Origin: Agrostemma githago
Taxonomy: Eukaryota > Streptophyta > Magnoliopsida > Caryophyllales > Caryophyllaceae
Assembly (NCBI GenBank): GCA_958450325.1
Contig: OY288249.1
Span: 68,574,166-68,638,165, forward strand
DNA: 64,000 nucleotides
Direction: 5' to 3'
Shown here piece by piece: positions 21,749 to 32,960 of the stretch. Under the pieces are notes generated by a model. The model ran no database searches. It saw nothing but the letters and a program-made list of their open reading frames with translations, and had not been told where the DNA came from. The position numbers were made by a program, and so were the translations under genes. How positions within the stretch are numbered: the stretch's first letter is position 1; every line of letters begins with the position of its first letter.

Positions 21749-22030
21749 TTCTTTGGCAAGCTTGCTGCCGCCATTCCATGAACTGATTTCTTTTTTCTTA
21801 AGCTAATACCATCTTTTGTTTTGTTTTCTGATTTTTTTTGTTTGTTTTGTATTTTGAGCATTAATTAATGTTGTATCTTTGCAGGTAATTTTGTTAGATA
21901 CAACACACAGAAAATGAAAGGGAAGGGTTGGAGAAACAAAAGAAAAGAATGTAATTGGCGAGCTTCACAAATATTATGAGAAATATTTGAGGTTGGAGTG
22001 TTTGTGGGAGAGAGAGATGAGGCTGGCCCT
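21749..22030 (-). promoter_or_regulatory. CSLD 5' leader and proximal promoter
   Basis: A purine/pyrimidine-rich leader upstream of the CSLD ATG, with a TATA-like gctatatttgag on the minus strand at about 22031-22042. That would imply a leader of roughly 250 nt. Inferred from position and composition only. Confidence 0.4.
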
Positions 22031-22685
22031 CAAATATAGCATTAGAGATTGAGGCTCATAGATTGCTTCTAATTATAGCTTTGATATACTTGGCAGATTC
22101 TACTCTATGTATCTATTTCCATGTTTTCAGGCATCTCAATATCATCAATCATCAATCATCAATCATCAATCCCCTTCTCTTCAAACCATACCAGTACCAC
22201 CATCCTAATCTCCTTGTAATTCGCTCCATGCTTTCTTCATTCTTCATTGCAACTACTTTTTGAGGTTTATTCACTTTATTTAAGTAGGAGTATAAACTAT
22301 TAGACTATGTTTATCCACAGACTCATCTTTTTTTCTCAGACTCGGCCACCTCAGCTTTCCACTCACTTTTCATTCTTCAGACTCAGACTCAGACTCATTA
22401 CAAAAGTACACTTTATCCACAGACTCATCTCAGACTTTCTCACCTCACATACCTTATTTTATATTATTTTTTCATTCATTTCACCTCAACTTTTTACCTA
22501 CCTTATTTTATTTTATTATTTTTATATTTACCTCATTTCTCCTCAAATCTACCTACCTTATTTTATTTTTTTATTTACCTCAATATCTACGTTTATTTTA
22601 TAACTCGAATAATTACAATTAAATAATTAATTGTTAAATAAATATTGTGACATACGAATAATTTTACATCCAAGTGGTCCTTATT

Positions 22686-23001
22686 AAAGATGACAATCGG
22701 GCGGGTGGATCGAGTTCGGGTTGGGTTGTCGGTAGACCTGACAAACAAGTCAACCGGGTCGGGTTTGGGTCAGGTGACTTTTGCGTTGACTTTAAGTCGG
22801 ACCATATCATTTCGGGTTTGCTATTTTCATCATTTTTTAAGGATATCGACTCGTTTTTTATAATAATAGTCGGGTCAATTTTGGGTTAGCTCGGGTCAAT
22901 TCAGGTTACGAGTCAACCTCGAATCTTTAGTTTGGATATTAGATCGGGTTCGGGTTGGCTTATTTGGGTCCGATCGGGTCGAGCCAGTTTTGCCATGTCT
23001 A
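22686..23001. mobile_element. Possible hAT-like relic rich in gggtcgggtt motifs
   Basis: The left side begins agatgacaatcgggcggg. About 315 bp later the inverse-like gttttgccatgtcta appears. The interior is packed with cgggtcgggttcggg-type words, as in the element at 13310-13959. No target duplication was found, so the call is tentative. Confidence 0.35.
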
Positions 23002-23332
23002 GTTGTCGGGTATGGGTCAGATGCGGATCATTTTTCGGGTCATATCGTTGGGTCGGGTTTGGTCATGTTAAGGTTGAACTAGGTTTTGTTTGGTTTGGTC
23101 GTGTATAACCATCGATTCATTATCCGTTATTATTACTACGTGCCGTGTTATTTATCATTTATTATATGAATTTGGTTTTTATCATCTATACAACTATATC
23201 ATCTAATACAAATTATTTTGGCCATGTTCTTTTGTACGGAAGTGAAATGAGCTAAAGTGAAATGAGATAAAATGGAATGAGTTGAACTGAACTGAACTAA
23301 GCTGAGCTGAACTAAAGTAGCCTGAAATACAG

Positions 23333-23333
23333 A

Positions 23334-23371
<38 letters not shown>

Positions 23372-23429
23372 TAATAACAATAACAAGTTTACTTGTTACA
23401 AAAAAATATTAATTACTATTTAAACAACA

Positions 23430-23476
<47 letters not shown>

Positions 23477-23849
23477 CAAATAATGTTAATTATTGTATCA
23501 AAAAATATTAATTATTATTATATTAATTTTAATTTTAATAAAAATATTATTAATAAAAATATTTTATAATAATAATAATAATAATAATAATTATTATTAT
23601 TATTATAACAATAGTAATAATAATTAATTAATAATAATATTATAATAATATTAATAATATTAATATTTATAATTAATATTAATAATTAATATTAATTTTA
23701 ATAATTAATATTAATATTAATAATTATTATTAATATTTAATAGTAATAATATTAATAACAATAAAAAAAATATTAATTTTTATTATTATATTAATATTAA
23801 TTATTATAAAATGTCATTAATTTTAATATTTAATAATAATAATAATAAT

Positions 23850-23884
<35 letters not shown>

Positions 23885-23905
23885 TTTAATAATAATAATA
23901 ATAAC
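23333..23905. repeat. TAA/ATT microsatellite field
   Basis: About 570 bp composed almost entirely of (taa)n, (aat)n and (att)n blocks with short interruptions, including uninterrupted runs of 10 or more units. It is flanked on both sides by gaactgaactgaact words (about 23283 and 23915). Confidence 0.9.
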
Positions 23906-23984
23906 AACTTATTTGAACTGAACGGAACTGAACTGAACTGAACTGAATGAACGAGTCTGAGATTGAGTCTTTGAAATCCAAGAC

Positions 23985-24230
23985 TCAACTTCAGACTTAT
24001 CTGAGTCTCAGACCGTCTCAACCACTTTAACCAGGTATGAGTCTCAGACTCAAAGAATCTGAGTCTCAGACTTTTGTTCAGACTCAACTTCAGACTCCCT
24101 TTAAACTTAGATCCGTCTGAGACTCAGACTCGTACCAACCACATTATCCAGGTATGAGTCTCAGACTCAACAAATCTGAGTCTCAGACTCATACTCAGAC
24201 TCACACTCAGACCCCCTTTAAACTTAGTCT
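23985..24230. repeat. Tandem ~115-bp repeat rich in gagtctcagactc
   Basis: Two diverged copies share the order caaccac-tt-a-ccaggtatg, agtctcagactcaa, aatctgagtctcagac and ctttaaacttag (about 24010-24110 and 24135-24230). The palindromic gagtctcagactc word can fold on itself. Related gactcagactcagactc sequence recurs near 22380. Confidence 0.7.
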
Positions 24231-25384
24231 TAGTCCTTGTCCGGATTTGAGTCGGATAGTAGTTCAAAGATGGTAAATTAAAGCTCTCGCTCATGAGTTT
24301 TAACATGCTTGTGGTTCCGTGTCTTCAGCTCGTTAAGTGCTCATGACTCGTGAGTGATACAGTATCATATAGATTATGATCATCAAATGAAATGGGGACA
24401 GTGTTACATGTAGGCCGGATAAATGACTCATCTTAATCCGAGTATAAATTAGATTATGTTTGAGTGTAGGATATACTTTAGATTTTGGGTCGGCTTTATA
24501 TACTCCATATGTTATAGGCTTGTATGTAGCTTATGATTGGTTCAGTCTCAAGTAAGTATCATTGGCTTCTAGGACATAGTTATACACTTCTCATGTTTCA
24601 TGAAGGCTTTTTAGAAAACAATATTACTACTCCGTAGTAGATAATAACTTTTCTAAATAAATAAAATAATACGAGTACTCCATAATTATAATTATAAATG
24701 CATGTGGGATTGATTTCGCCCTTAGCCACACGTCAACCTATCTTCTTCCAATCTTCCGTGAATGAACTGGGTCATTACGAGTCAGACTGTCCAATGTTAT
24801 ACACAAACGTTTTCGGGCAAGTGGTTATCTGGTTATAAGTTAAGTCTGTATTTAGGGTACATTCTAATTTTGAATAAATCAAAACTAAACCTTACAAAGT
24901 ACTGTACTTGTACTTTATTAGTAGTATAGTATTTTAATTCTGAATGGTTCACCCTCCAAAACATCCGACAATGTGTTTAGTGTAGTTGCCACTAAAAAGG
25001 GGGCTTGAATTGAATAGCACAAATGAAGATTCATGAGATAAACTTAATTTAAGGATGTTACCATGATTAATACTCGTATTAAACAAACCTATAATCCATG
25101 CATCAAAATTGGATTAAGAAATACTTACCATCGCATAAGAGAATTCAAGTTAATTTCAATAATGATAAGTTTAATTAATAAAATCGAGTAAAAAAATGAC
25201 CTAAAAGGGGTTTAAATTGTTTAACTCAGCGAGACCTGAGGCTGATACCCAAACCAAATCAACGTCGCTGACCAGTGACCACGCCCACACCCACGCCTTA
25301 TCAAGCTGATCGCCCCAGAATTGGATCCCAGATTGAAGTTTAACACCCCTCTTCCTTCTTCAATCATCATCATCATCATCCGCC

Positions 25385-28300
25385 ATGGATTTCCACACCT
25401 TTTCTCGATTTTTCTTCTTCACCCTCCTCTGTCTTCTTCATCATTCCAAGGTCCTTTCATCTCCCATCTTCCTAATCTCTCTCGATTTGATTTCTAATAT
25501 CTACTCTTGATTTATGTCTCTTTTTTAATTTTTACAGGCTCAAATCACAGATGCTGATTCCTCATCCGTGCTCTTCATCGATAGTCCTACCCATCAATAT
25601 TTTCGCCAAATTACTCAGGTAAAATCTTTTCTTTACAAATTTAGGTGCTTCAATTTTATAATTCTGGGTTTGATTTTCGTCTGAATTGTTATTTTGATAC
25701 TAAGCTCGTCCTGTCTATATGTTGGGTATGATCATGTTGACTAATTTCCCATCAATTAGAATTCGATTAGAATTTGTCAGTTATTTCCCAGGTCCATCAT
25801 AAGGGCTTGGTTTCATAATGTCTTGATTGGTTAATCATATTACCATGGTTCCGATACTTGTTGCGCATGAATAATCCTTGATTGGCCTGCAAAAGCTGTG
25901 TATATTACCGTGGTTACTTAGATTTTTCATCTTGATGTGGAGTTAAGTTTGAGAAAAAGCACGGGTCTTGTTTTGTATGAGATGCTATGTCAAGGAAGTG
26001 AACTTGCAAAGTTGTTAGAAGTTGTCGTATTTTGTTATTGATATCTTGTGGGAATTTCAAAAGAAATTGAAATAATGAGCTGCAGTGAATTGAACCAGGC
26101 ATTTTACCGATGTTGTATCAGTTGAGTTGTGAATCCTGTTGGGATTTTGGACTCCACTTCTGAATTTAGTTGATTACTAAAGTCAACTATCTGAAGTCAA
26201 ACTTGTGATGTCGTAAAGCTTGAGTTTACGCCTTTACTGGATATTGCATACCACTATTTTGAGGTGGACCGTGTATTTCTTCTTCTTAGTGCGTAATTCA
26301 TGATCATCAGGTAGACTTATTATTTGACGTGTCTTGTGATGGGTCCTGGCTTGAACACAAGTAATCAGGAGGTAATATTTGAGCGTTGCGATGATTTTTC
26401 ATTTTTGATCCAGGAGTTGTCATACACGTCGTTAATGAAATGAGCCGTGTGGTTACATGGAGGTTTATATTGTTAAATTCTAAGAATATATTATATGCTT
26501 ACATACTTATATCTGAGTATAATATTAGTTCTTCTAGTATTTAGGAGAAAAGTCCAACAGTAGAATTAAGAAAAAAACAGAGGGATGGTTCATAGTTGAT
26601 GTGGGAAATCCGAGTTGTTTCACCCATCTGGAAGGAATTGAGTTAATGGTGAGATTAAATTTGCCAGCCAGCTAGGAATGAACTATATAAGTTTTTTCTT
26701 GGTTACAAATTGTATTAGGAGTCAACTAGATCATGTTTTATTTATGCAACGTTGACTAGTGTTCTTTTCCCTCAACATGGTTCAATTTGGTTATATGCCA
26801 TTTCTTTGTTGGAGTGTGAGGCGTTGTTAACTTATTGTATGTGGTTATGAGCTACTGCATATTTTTTGGTGTACGACTGTAGAGAACGTATAGTCATCCT
26901 GCTGAAGCTTTCGTTTCCTCCTTTAAGGAACAAGATTAAAAATCTACTGATGAGTGTTGTTAATTTAAAGTTTTCATGTCAATGATAATTATAGTTTCTT
27001 AGGAGCATGAAAAGATAAAATATGTCAGTTGTAGCTAAATGACACTGAACCACATGCTCTCCCAGCGTTTAGTTTTCATTAAGCGGAAATAGTATTGTGG
27101 AATTGAAATTGTCAGGCGACATATTTGCTTATGTTGGATTATGATGTTTTGTGTCCCAACCAGCTACCATTTTGTTTACATGTGGCAGCGATCTTTTCAG
27201 CACTTCGTATGTATTAGTTTGCATATGATTCTCACTCACTTGATTCTTCATTAGCTACTTTTGATGGTTTGATCCCTATTTGTGCCTTGTTAGACTAATT
27301 CGATGTCAGCCAAGGAGGTGGGTGCAGCAGTTTCAGTCTTGCTTGGTCTTGCACCAGTGGGTCTGTCAGCAGCTAGTTCCAAGAAGGTTTGCTGGAGTTA
27401 TATCCAAAACTATCAACTTAGACCTCGTCTGATTTGTATTTCATTTTGTGTGTGTGTGAGTTGCAAGTCTGATTTTGCTTGCTTGTGTGTGCAGCTGAAT
27501 GAACTCCTACTGCCTAATCCATTTGATAGACCTCGTCATGTTTTCATGCTTGAAATCGATCTTGCTCAGAGTTAGTATACTGACCTTTGCTTATTATTCA
27601 GATTTCATACTTTGATAAACTCTTGACTGACTTGTATCTGTATCTCTCATAGATTCTGAAGCATATGCCGATAGTGCTCTATTTGGAAATGGCATCAAGA
27701 GTAAAGTTATTGGCAGTGAGAGCGTCGTTAAAATCGAACTTCCAGGTACTTTTGCATGCCCATATGTAATCGTTATACTCCGTATTGCACTTTGATTGAT
27801 CTTTACTTGATTCTATGGCTGTATCAGAATTATAATAACCCCTTCTTACCCCAAATCCTGTGGAACCCTTAAGGCACTGAGTGTATTGCTGTTATTTTAT
27901 CACAATCATGCCGACCTATTTGTTACTTCTTTTGTGTTTGCAGATAGGGCTGGGGTTACATTTTTCTCTCTGGATGGATCAGATGACATGACTGTATCTG
28001 ACAAAGAAATAAGCGATTTTGTCAGTGGGTTTGAATTGTTTTATTCCATTAACACAGTGTTCCATAGTCTTTCCTTCTTATTTACAATCTCTCATGATTC
28101 ACTTCTCTTTACTGTTGTGGTGTCAGGCAACTAGCATTGGTGGCAACTTTGAAACCGTGAGTGGAGAACTGATGATCCCCTTGCCCAGCGGAACTCAATT
28201 GAGTCTTCATATGTCAAAGGTCTTCTTTGATGATTTTTTCCAACTCGGCTATTTGATTATTCTTTCCACTTTGAATTCTCGTAGTTGCTGAAGTTTATAA

Positions 28301-31091
28301 TTTTGTTGTATATCTGATGGAATGTTACATGTTTCTGCAGAAAGCTGATAGGAAATTTGTGGCTAGTCTTATAAATTTAATTGACAATTTGAGAAAAGTT
28401 TCGGAGTTGAAGGCAGATTCCGTTGAAAGCAATTCCAATGGTGCTGAACTAGTAGGAGGACATTTTGATGGCATTAAGGTTATTTGTTTATTTTTAATAT
28501 GTATGTTAGCACGTAGTCTGTTATGTTGTTGGACTACTCAGTCACTTTGGTATATAAGAAGACAGTTTGATCTCTCCATATATATACATTTTAAATTGGT
28601 GACTTCTATGGCAGATAAGTTGTGACTATTGAACTCTTGCCATAAAGGATGTGCTCTTCCTGTAGAGTTGTTGTGTTGTATTTTGGTAGAATTAAACATT
28701 TCTTTGGCATCATGAGACGACAATATAACTGCAATTAGGCAACAAAGATTTTCTTTGAACATTATTTTTGTATACTTTGTTAGTGTCTTTGACTAGCGAT
28801 AAATAGTTAAATTAAATTGTTATAAACCTGAGAGTCCGTCTTTTTTTCCATCTTTATTTGATTTTAAGTGATCTGTTTCATAGTTTGTGTTATAACTACT
28901 CTCTAACTACTTTTGTTTAACTGTAACAGGCTTTGCAGGAAGAGTATGGGTCAGAAGACATTACGCAGCAAGGCATGGAGCTTCTTAGGATTATTGTTTC
29001 CAGAGTTTTTGACTCTCTACAGACAGGGCACCAAGGTAATTGGATTTGGTAATTTTGTTTACAGATAATTTGTGCGGCTTGTATCTGTGATACCCCTGGA
29101 TGGTGGCACCATGCACTTTTATTTGACCCCACATGAATTTGATTTTTTTTTGGATAAACCTATGATTATTAAAGTTATTGTAAACGGCGGTGAAGAAGCA
29201 GATGTTCAAGGTGTATTTATAAAGTTCCTCACCTCTATCTTAATACATTCCCACAAATCACTGTCTATGTTTCTCTGACTTGAGTACGTGTGTCAGACAT
29301 GGGTACAAATACATGGGTCAGACTTGGCCTGACTAAGACTTTTAGACATGAGAGCCCTGTCCCAAAATTGTGAATACGGGTGCGTGGTCACATCTTCAAA
29401 GCAAAACTACATTTATAAACAAAATTGATGGAAAAAAAGGTTTCACAAATTAGAGTTAAAATCTGTGAATATACTATTGAATCTGTAGACTCTCTTTCTG
29501 TATTGTGGTGCTCACTAGTTAGCTCTCCTAGGGTAAGTGTCGGATTAGTAAGTGTCTGATATGAAATTAATACCCATATCTATGCCGTGTTGTGTTGAGA
29601 CAAGTACGGTCCTAAAAAAACAAAGAGTCGAAGTAATATTGTATTCACTGTAACTTCCTGCAGGACAATCTTATTCTTACCCAACCCTGGTATCTGGAGT
29701 TATTCTTACATTTGTTTTAAAGCATTCTTTATTTTCTACGAGCATCAAATTTATTTTTATATTTGTGTTGTTCACTATAGCAATGGCTGGTTCACCCTAA
29801 AAGGCTATTTTGTCAGACGGATTATTAATTAATAAGTATGTATTCAGATTTCTTTGAATAGATTATAATATTGTAATCGTGCATTGAGCTGTTAAATCTA
29901 TATGGTATTGTTCTGGGATTTTTTAACGAAGAATTTATTATGGTTCAGTTGTATAGTCAATGTGCAAAAATGATTCCCCCTGTTTTGGATTTAATTCTGA
30001 AGGAAAAGTAACATTAGATATATAGACATTATCTCCACTTTAATTATCCAAAAATCTGTTGGTTGCTCACTTCACTGCGCGTGCAGGTGAAGCAGTCGCT
30101 GTTCTTGTGCTAGTCAAAGCCCGTTCTACAGAACCTCAAAGGATGCTAGATGTGACCTTTGCATCAAGTTCTTCTGCTCGTATTCTAGAGGAAGTGAAAC
30201 CGTCTTTGAATTCAACTGCTGTGGAGGAGGTGATACTTGTTAGGCTTACAGTTGCGTGGGCAACAGGAATTATCCTAATCATTGCATTCTACATAGGGGT
30301 GAGGCTACTTATTCCAAAAAAAAGTTATTTGAAAAGTTATTTTCTTCTTGCTTGATAGAGTAGCTTACAACAACATTGCCCTTTTGACTTACATGCTCTT
30401 GCCTATTACTTTGTAAGTTGTAAGTAGACCTGGAATGACCCGAGTATACTATCCAGTCTTGATCTGTACCCGGAAAGTACACCTGTAAGTAGACTCCAGT
30501 CCAAAAAAAAGTGGTCCAAAATCAACTCAATTTGAGGTGACCAGAAACATCTGATGTGTCTCATTTAAAAAAAAAAGACCTAACATAACAACTTGATTGA
30601 CTTAACTCCTACCATTCGATCTGAAATAATCTGAACTTGAGCCTGAATTGACCTGACCGGTGAGACCCAAATCCATACTGACCGCTACCTGAAATTGCCC
30701 AACCATAGCTTATTTTGTATGGCCTGCTAGCCAGGTCTAGGTGTAGATGCTCGATGTGTACTGTGTACAGCCTTGCTGCTGTGCTGCAGTCTTAACAGAG
30801 TTCTGGATGACCCATGTAGCAATGATTGCATCCACGGCTACAAGTTTAAACCTATGTGACTCCACTGTAATATGTAAGCGGGGTTTCTTTTGAATCCGAT
30901 GGGAGAAACACTGGAAGAATTTCTAAAAGATTTGAGGATCAGAAACAATTGATAATTTGCTTATGCTTGTACGTACATGTATTCTTCACCAGAAATTCAT
31001 TATGTTTTTTGTGCTCATCCAGGCTTATATCCTCCTTTACATGCCGGTGACCAAGGACACACTTTTGTACTCTAATGTGAAGCTCGATTGA
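25385..31091 (+). CDS. DUF7794-type single-pass membrane protein with signal peptide
   Basis: Eleven exons: 25385-25450, 25538-25618, 27294-27386, 27495-27570, 27653-27745, 27944-28020, 28127-28219, 28341-28478, 28930-29035, 30087-30298 and 31023-31091. All phases join, giving 367 aa. An N-terminal signal peptide (FSRFFFFTLLCLLH) leads into a lumenal domain containing EVGAAVSVLLGLAP and LNELLLPNPFDRPRHVFMLE. A single hydrophobic helix at about 328-352 (TVAWATGIILIIAFYIGAY) follows, then a short tail, PVTKDTLLYSNVKLD. The layout is type I membrane. I recognise it as a conserved, uncharacterised plant family (DUF7794 as I recall). The lumenal-domain, one-helix, short-tail architecture and a D-x-L-Y...K-x-D tail pattern loosely recall the V-ATPase accessory protein ATP6AP2, which is an inference only. 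Introns 2 (1.7 kb) and 9 (1.05 kb) are long, and no extra exon is needed. Confidence 0.88.
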
Positions 31092-32611
31092 TTTGTGGGA
31101 GGACAATCTCTATTGTATTTATTTCATGCTAGGGATGTCACAGGTAACAACAGTCACATCAGTTGGGGTTTATTTACTCTACTGTTTCTTGGTTGCTCTA
31201 TGTAATTGATTTACGTCCTTTCAAATCGGGTGCTCTCCGTAAGTAAGGCAATAAAGTTAATTCCGTTGATATCTTGGAAAATTGGTAAAGCTGTAGGCTT
31301 TGCGATTGAAACGAGGCAAATTCATGGCTGGGGGGTATATTCGCTGTGGATTTATGTTTCAAAGATTGATTGTTTCCTCTCTTTTTCCTTCGTTGTCTGT
31401 AGCTGTTGATCCAAACAGTAGTCAGCCTGTCTTTCATGGGGCGTGTATTTTTCCTTAGAAGATTGGGAGTTTTTTTGTTGCAAGGCAAATGTTTTGTTCA
31501 AGTAAAACCACCTTCATTGTATTTACCACTGTCTCGAGTACGATATGCAGAGTACATTACATCAATTGATAGTACTTGATATTGCTTGCTTCAGCCATAT
31601 ATTCATTCCATTTCTCGATTAATTTTTCCTTTTTATATATATGTTCGATGTTCGAATTTCTGACCTTAGGAGTACACCAGCCGGTCCGAGGCCAGTCGAT
31701 TTTGTTTCATGCTCCCGGATCTCCGAAAATCGTGTACTGTACATTGGGATTTGAGTTGTTCGAAAGTCCTACTGGGCAATGTGACGGATCCTTATGGTTT
31801 TCTTCCGGATTTCAATTTCAGCCTCAAATTTTCGTTCGACCTATATCTTACGCTAGTTTATCGCTCTTTTGTGAGTCCTAAAAATTTGTGAGGATGCGTT
31901 ATTTGACCTAGGGAAAAGACTAGTAGATTTTCAGAAAATTTTGTTACGGGTCTCAAATCTTTGTAAAATGTGTATACAACTATACACTACACTACAATTG
32001 AGCCATTCAGGAAACAGGAGGTTCTCCCGACGTGACATCTCGTTTTGTTTCTGTTTTCATCCCACGTCTCCGTGGACTTTTCACTTTTCAGGATATCCAT
32101 ATGTAAACAAGAAGTACACGTCTTGCACGATTTGAATTTTAGTCAACGTGAGTTTATTTCTTTCTAATATTCTCAGTACTCCTCGGTTGGTCCTAAAAAA
32201 TATGGGAGGTTCACTAGCTCAAAATCGGATCAAACTGGGTTAACCCGTCGATTGACAACCTAAAAAATAAGCCTTGGAGACTTGAGCAGATAATACGGGA
32301 CAAGAATCCTTTCAAGATCGGTTTTCCGGGTTTGGTGCGGACTGACACACTAATATAAAGACTTTTTGAAGTACATATCGGACCGACCCAAATCATTGAT
32401 GGATCACCTATATTACAGGACAGGACCGTCTGGACCCAAACAACCCGATTCACCGACCCAAACCACTTTTTAAAGACCTCTTCTCTCAAGTCGCAATTCG
32501 GGAGTACTCGTATTTGATTCTTACGGTTTACAGTCCTCCTCCTTCGGTCCTCCTACTTGTAACTTTGTAAGAGTTGTCTTCTTATCAAAGAAACACACAC
32601 CTACAGTATTA
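31092..32611. other. Intergenic, no gene recognised
   Basis: It includes the 3'UTR of the preceding gene, followed by unassigned DNA with gacccgg-type degenerate transposon words (32220-32480). Short ORFs here have no recognisable similarity. Confidence 0.5.
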
Positions 32612-32728
32612 CTCCCTCCGTCCCTAAAAGATTGTCCCATTTCTCCGTCCCTAAAAGATTGTCCCATTTCTCTATTATATGTGAGGAGTATTTTAATGAA
32701 ATGTGACAATCTTAGTGGACGGAGGTAG
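32612..32728. mobile_element. MITE, ctccctcc family, in the RPN2 promoter
   Basis: Left end ctccctccgtccctaaaaga, right end gacaatcttagtggacggag. The outer base pairs are slightly degraded on the right, with ta on both flanks. The block ctccgtccctaaaagattgt is duplicated in tandem near the left end (32615 and 32642). It ends about 230 bp upstream of the RPN2 ATG. Confidence 0.75.
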
Positions 32729-32960
32729 TATTTAACAACGCCTTTTCATCCTTTCTTCCTTCTCTCTCATCAAAACAGATCCCTCCACTCCACGTCTCCA
32801 CCCAGCTTCAACTCCACTATCTAGGGTTCTAACTCCATCCTTAATCAATTCCAATTCCAATTTGGATTGGATTGGATTGAATTGGATTGAATTTGATTGC
32901 TTCCCTTGATTTAATTCCAAACAATTACTTGTATAATTGATCGCCGGAAGGTGTGCAACA

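Larger units (their letters stand above)
22043..25384. other. 3.3-kb gene-free, simple-repeat-rich region
   Basis: No gene is supported between the CSLD promoter and the next gene. It holds a catcaatcatcaat run (22141-22170), gactcagactc-rich segments, a possible hAT-like relic, a TAA-rich microsatellite field and a tandem repeat, listed separately. Sequence from about 24250 to 25380 is unassigned AT-rich DNA leading to a gene promoter. Confidence 0.6.

Noticed and set aside
22307..22603. 98-aa ORF in CT-rich DNA
   Set aside because: Composition-driven (Phe/Ser/Leu-rich) with no domain and repeats at the DNA level.
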